DNA of 55,355 bases from Pelomyxa schiedti (Eukaryota; Evosea; Pelobiontida; Pelomyxidae). Below the pieces are notes generated by a model, which did not search any database, was not told where the DNA came from, and worked only from the letters and a program-made list of their open reading frames with translations. Position numbers and translations under genes: made by a program. The DNA lies in assembly GCA_020536535.1 (NCBI GenBank), contig JAHLWZ010000512.1, forward strand, positions 2,855 to 58,209, given 5' to 3'. Positions 53,406 to 55,355 of this stretch are shown piece after piece. Position 1 is the first letter of the stretch. Every line of letters starts with the position of its first letter.

Positions 53406-54627
53406 CTACATGGAAGAAATATCATTAATTGTGAGGGAGATGCGGACCTCACTTGGCATCTCAGTTGTGCCACCAAACAAGAAACCACTGCCTTTGCCTG
53501 TGTGTTTGTTTTTCTTCATTTCAGAGAGGTCAAACAGGCTCAGATGCCGTGTCCTCTTTCTTGTCTTGTTATCGGCTGTCAGGTGTATGTTTACAGTCTT
53601 CTCTTGGGCATACAGCGTGACTTGAGTGAGGTACAGGTATACCCCCAGCCTCCTTTCCGATTTATCACTCTTGCACACAACTACTTTGAGGTTCATAGAT
53701 GGTGTGGAGATGATGTCACTGCCAATAACTCTCCATCCAGCCTCTGCATCTTTTGTAGCCTGTGCTGTGAACATGAAAGTGAGGTTTCTGCAACCATAGG
53801 CTGAAAACCATCAGAGTCAAGGAACGGTGAGGGGAGTTTGAATTTACCTTGAGATACAGCATCTCGAAATTGAGTGCATACAGAACGAGCAGCAAGAACA
53901 GACTTTGGAGGTAAGTAGCCAACAATCTGTGACAGAACATGAGGTGGCAAGTCAAGAACGTATGCCCCTATGTAATTGTTTGTTTAGATCATTGGAAATA
54001 AATGTTTGCCTGGGTGTATGGACATTTCATTCAAAGATATTTTCAACAGAGACAACAGGCGTGCCCTTGGGAAAATGAACTATGTTTAGGAAATTAAGTT
54101 AGAGCAGCGATCCAGAAGGGAACAAACTGTCTGGGTTCGCGGCAGTTCCAATGCCTTGTCTGACCTGAGACCATTCAAGTAGTTCTGGCAGTAATTTCAA
54201 TTCCTTGTCTTAGGGGAAGCAAGACACACGACTAAATTTGCTTGTATCTCAGCCTTTAGTTGCACTATCCTCATATCTACCATTGACACCATTTCACTTC
54301 TGAGCTTGTCAACACTGTCCTCCACCTGTGCGGTGACCTGTGCAGCACTCTGCAGTCAAGAAGTTCGAGTTGATTTCTCACTCGACAGTGAGATGTTTCA
54401 TAGTGGATAAGCAAAAAGCCAATAATATATAAGCTGTACAACAACAAATGAACCTCTTGGGCGTCATTGTCGTAACGCACGATTGGGGCCAGACCCCTCC
54501 CATAGTCTCCGTTTGGTTGGTTTTGCTCGTGTGTGGGTGTTGGTGCCGAGAGTTCAACACCATTCTGTTGCTGCACTTCGTGATGATGGGTTGTACTCTC
54601 TGGTAGATTGTCAACAGTCGGTTGCAT
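53406..54627 (-). CDS. F-box protein (copy B of the paralogous pair)
   Basis: Starts at ATG 54627 (MQPTVDNLPESTTHHHE), disordered. The second part is helical (VEDSVDKLRSEMVSMVDMRI, about 54340-54240). The F-box is near 53955-53850 (VLSQIVGYLPPKSVLAARSV then CTQFRDAVSQG). The last exon is beta-rich (VIGSDIISTPSMNLKV, LYAQEKTVNIHLTADNK, HLSLFDLSEM) and ends at 53406. Residue-by-residue similarity to copy A at 45221-46435 extends over the F-box and the sandwich (GDIISTP, LYAHDK/LYAQEK, HLSL). Both copies lie on the same strand about 8 kb apart with the ankyrin and receptor-kinase genes between them. The conserved helical segment before the F-box suggests dimerisation, but this is inference. Confidence 0.75.
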
Positions 54628-54816
54628 GCACAAAAAGAAAAGAAAAAAATCTCCTCATTCAAAATCAAAACATTCCACTTTCTGAGAAGAACCACGATGA
54701 TGGCGCCATGCGTGGCATTACGGTAACCGGCTGATGATAGTAACACGGTTGCGGTGACGTCACTCTCTTTGCTTGTGGTGAGGTGTTTCGGTCATTGTTC
54801 GTTGGTTTCGAGTGAA
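54628..54816. promoter_or_regulatory. Divergent 5' region
   Basis: 189 bp between the start of the F-box copy B gene (minus) and the last gene (plus). No recognisable site. Confidence 0.3.
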
Positions 54817-55355
54817 ATGGAGTACACCAACACATGGCCGTCAAGCCAATTGAATGTCGTACTGCAGGAACTAACCACAAGGTAAAAGACCATTTCTTTT
54901 TTCTATTTAATGTATTGATGGGTAATAAATAATAACCATTATGGTTTCTTGTTGGCCAACACACTATTGTAGGAATGTCGTGTAGTAGGTGGTAATGTGC
55001 AAGGGATAAAGATTCTCTCTTAATGAGGATGAATCCCAAGGTAGTGTGGTGTCCGAGCGACTGCGGATAGATGGGCCCTGTCCCCGATGGCGGTAAGACT
55101 CTCTTCTATCCTGCCCACTCACGAAAACTTAGGCAAGTGCACCAAATTGGCCTCGCTACGCGACGGCACTACACGTGGTCTGCGACGTTCTTTGCCATTG
55201 CTTTTGCCTTTGGATAGTCCCCAGCCACACAACAATGGCTCTAAGCAGCCATCTCTGGGCATTGATTCTCCGGGGCTGAAGATCTATGTTCAGCAACTGC
55301 GCAATTCAGTGTAAGATTCCCACCTGGGAAGCTTCCATAATTTTAAGCTTCCATA
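54817..55355 (+). CDS. Start of an unrecognised gene (truncated by the window end)
   Basis: ATG 54817 opens MEYTNTWPSSQLNVVLQEL. A probable exon after an intron ending near 55011 reads FSLNEDESQGSVVSERLRI followed by DGPCPRWR. A third open stretch (about 55130-55312) is Leu/Pro/Ser-rich and ends IYVQQLRNSV before a GTAAG donor-like site. The phase between the second and third pieces is not settled, so exon 3 could be in either of two frames. No domain is recognised. The 3' part lies outside the window. Confidence 0.4.

Noticed and set aside
1-55355. CRISPR arrays, bacterial operons, phage or insertion sequences
   Set aside because: Introns, eukaryotic gene families and absence of spaced direct repeats or transposase genes argue against all of these.

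Overview
This window is eukaryotic nuclear DNA from an amoeba-like protist. It is gene-dense, with genes on both strands split by many very short GT-AG introns (mostly 37-60 bp) and few long ones. The gene content supports Amoebozoa: two profilins close to the Acanthamoeba type, a RasGEF, a Roco protein with LRR, Roc, COR, kinase and WD40 regions, a receptor-type tyrosine-kinase-like kinase with cysteine modules, and many F-box and ankyrin proteins. One gene (19989-21374) carries an N-terminal signature I associate from memory with a large family in the archamoeba Pelomyxa. That genus is therefore my best guess, but it was not checked against any database. An assembly gap of 100 N lies at 22723-22822.

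Layout, left to right. 1-1666 (minus): the 5' part of a normal Rab1/Ypt1 GTPase, then a complete but motif-degenerate Rab-like gene. 1871-5604 (plus): RasGEF with a long low-complexity N-terminus. 6079-7373 (plus): pyrroline-5-carboxylate reductase. 7935-9419 (plus): orphan multi-pass membrane protein. 9525-17296 (plus): Roco/LRRK-like giant whose kinase lacks the catalytic Asp. 17372-19858 (minus): nuclear-looking orphan with a SUMO-interaction-like motif. 19989-21374 (plus): lineage-family protein. 21666-22349 (minus): Tctex-type dynein light chain, divergent from 22455-24931 (plus), the spliceosomal Cwc2/RBM22. 25018-25764 (plus): ankyrin protein. 25918-26494 (minus) and 27018-27481 (plus): head-to-head profilin pair.

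27618-28433 (minus): an Arf-like protein with intact exons whose nucleotide-binding and hydrolysis residues are replaced. 28560-30850 (minus): RCC1 repeats followed by a C-terminal F-box. 31157-35294 (plus): Atg11/FIP200-like autophagy scaffold. 35316-35383: tRNA-like relic. 35628-35876 (minus): acyl carrier protein. 36177-40738 (minus): tandem CH, coiled coil, PH and RA-like fold in one protein. 40964-44601 (minus): UBZ zinc fingers plus two CUE domains. 45221-46435 and 53406-54627 (minus): two paralogous F-box proteins. 46493-48375 (minus): ankyrin-like protein. 48566-53269 (minus): receptor kinase. 54817-55355 (plus): start of an unrecognised gene.

Recurring themes are small-GTPase signalling and membrane traffic, the actin cytoskeleton, and ubiquitin recognition. 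The most unusual signal is a set of signalling proteins that keep their fold and reading frame but have lost catalytic residues: a Rab-like, an Arf-like and a Roco kinase. Gene models were spliced by hand. Boundaries stated as exons were checked for reading phase; other genes are given only as spans.
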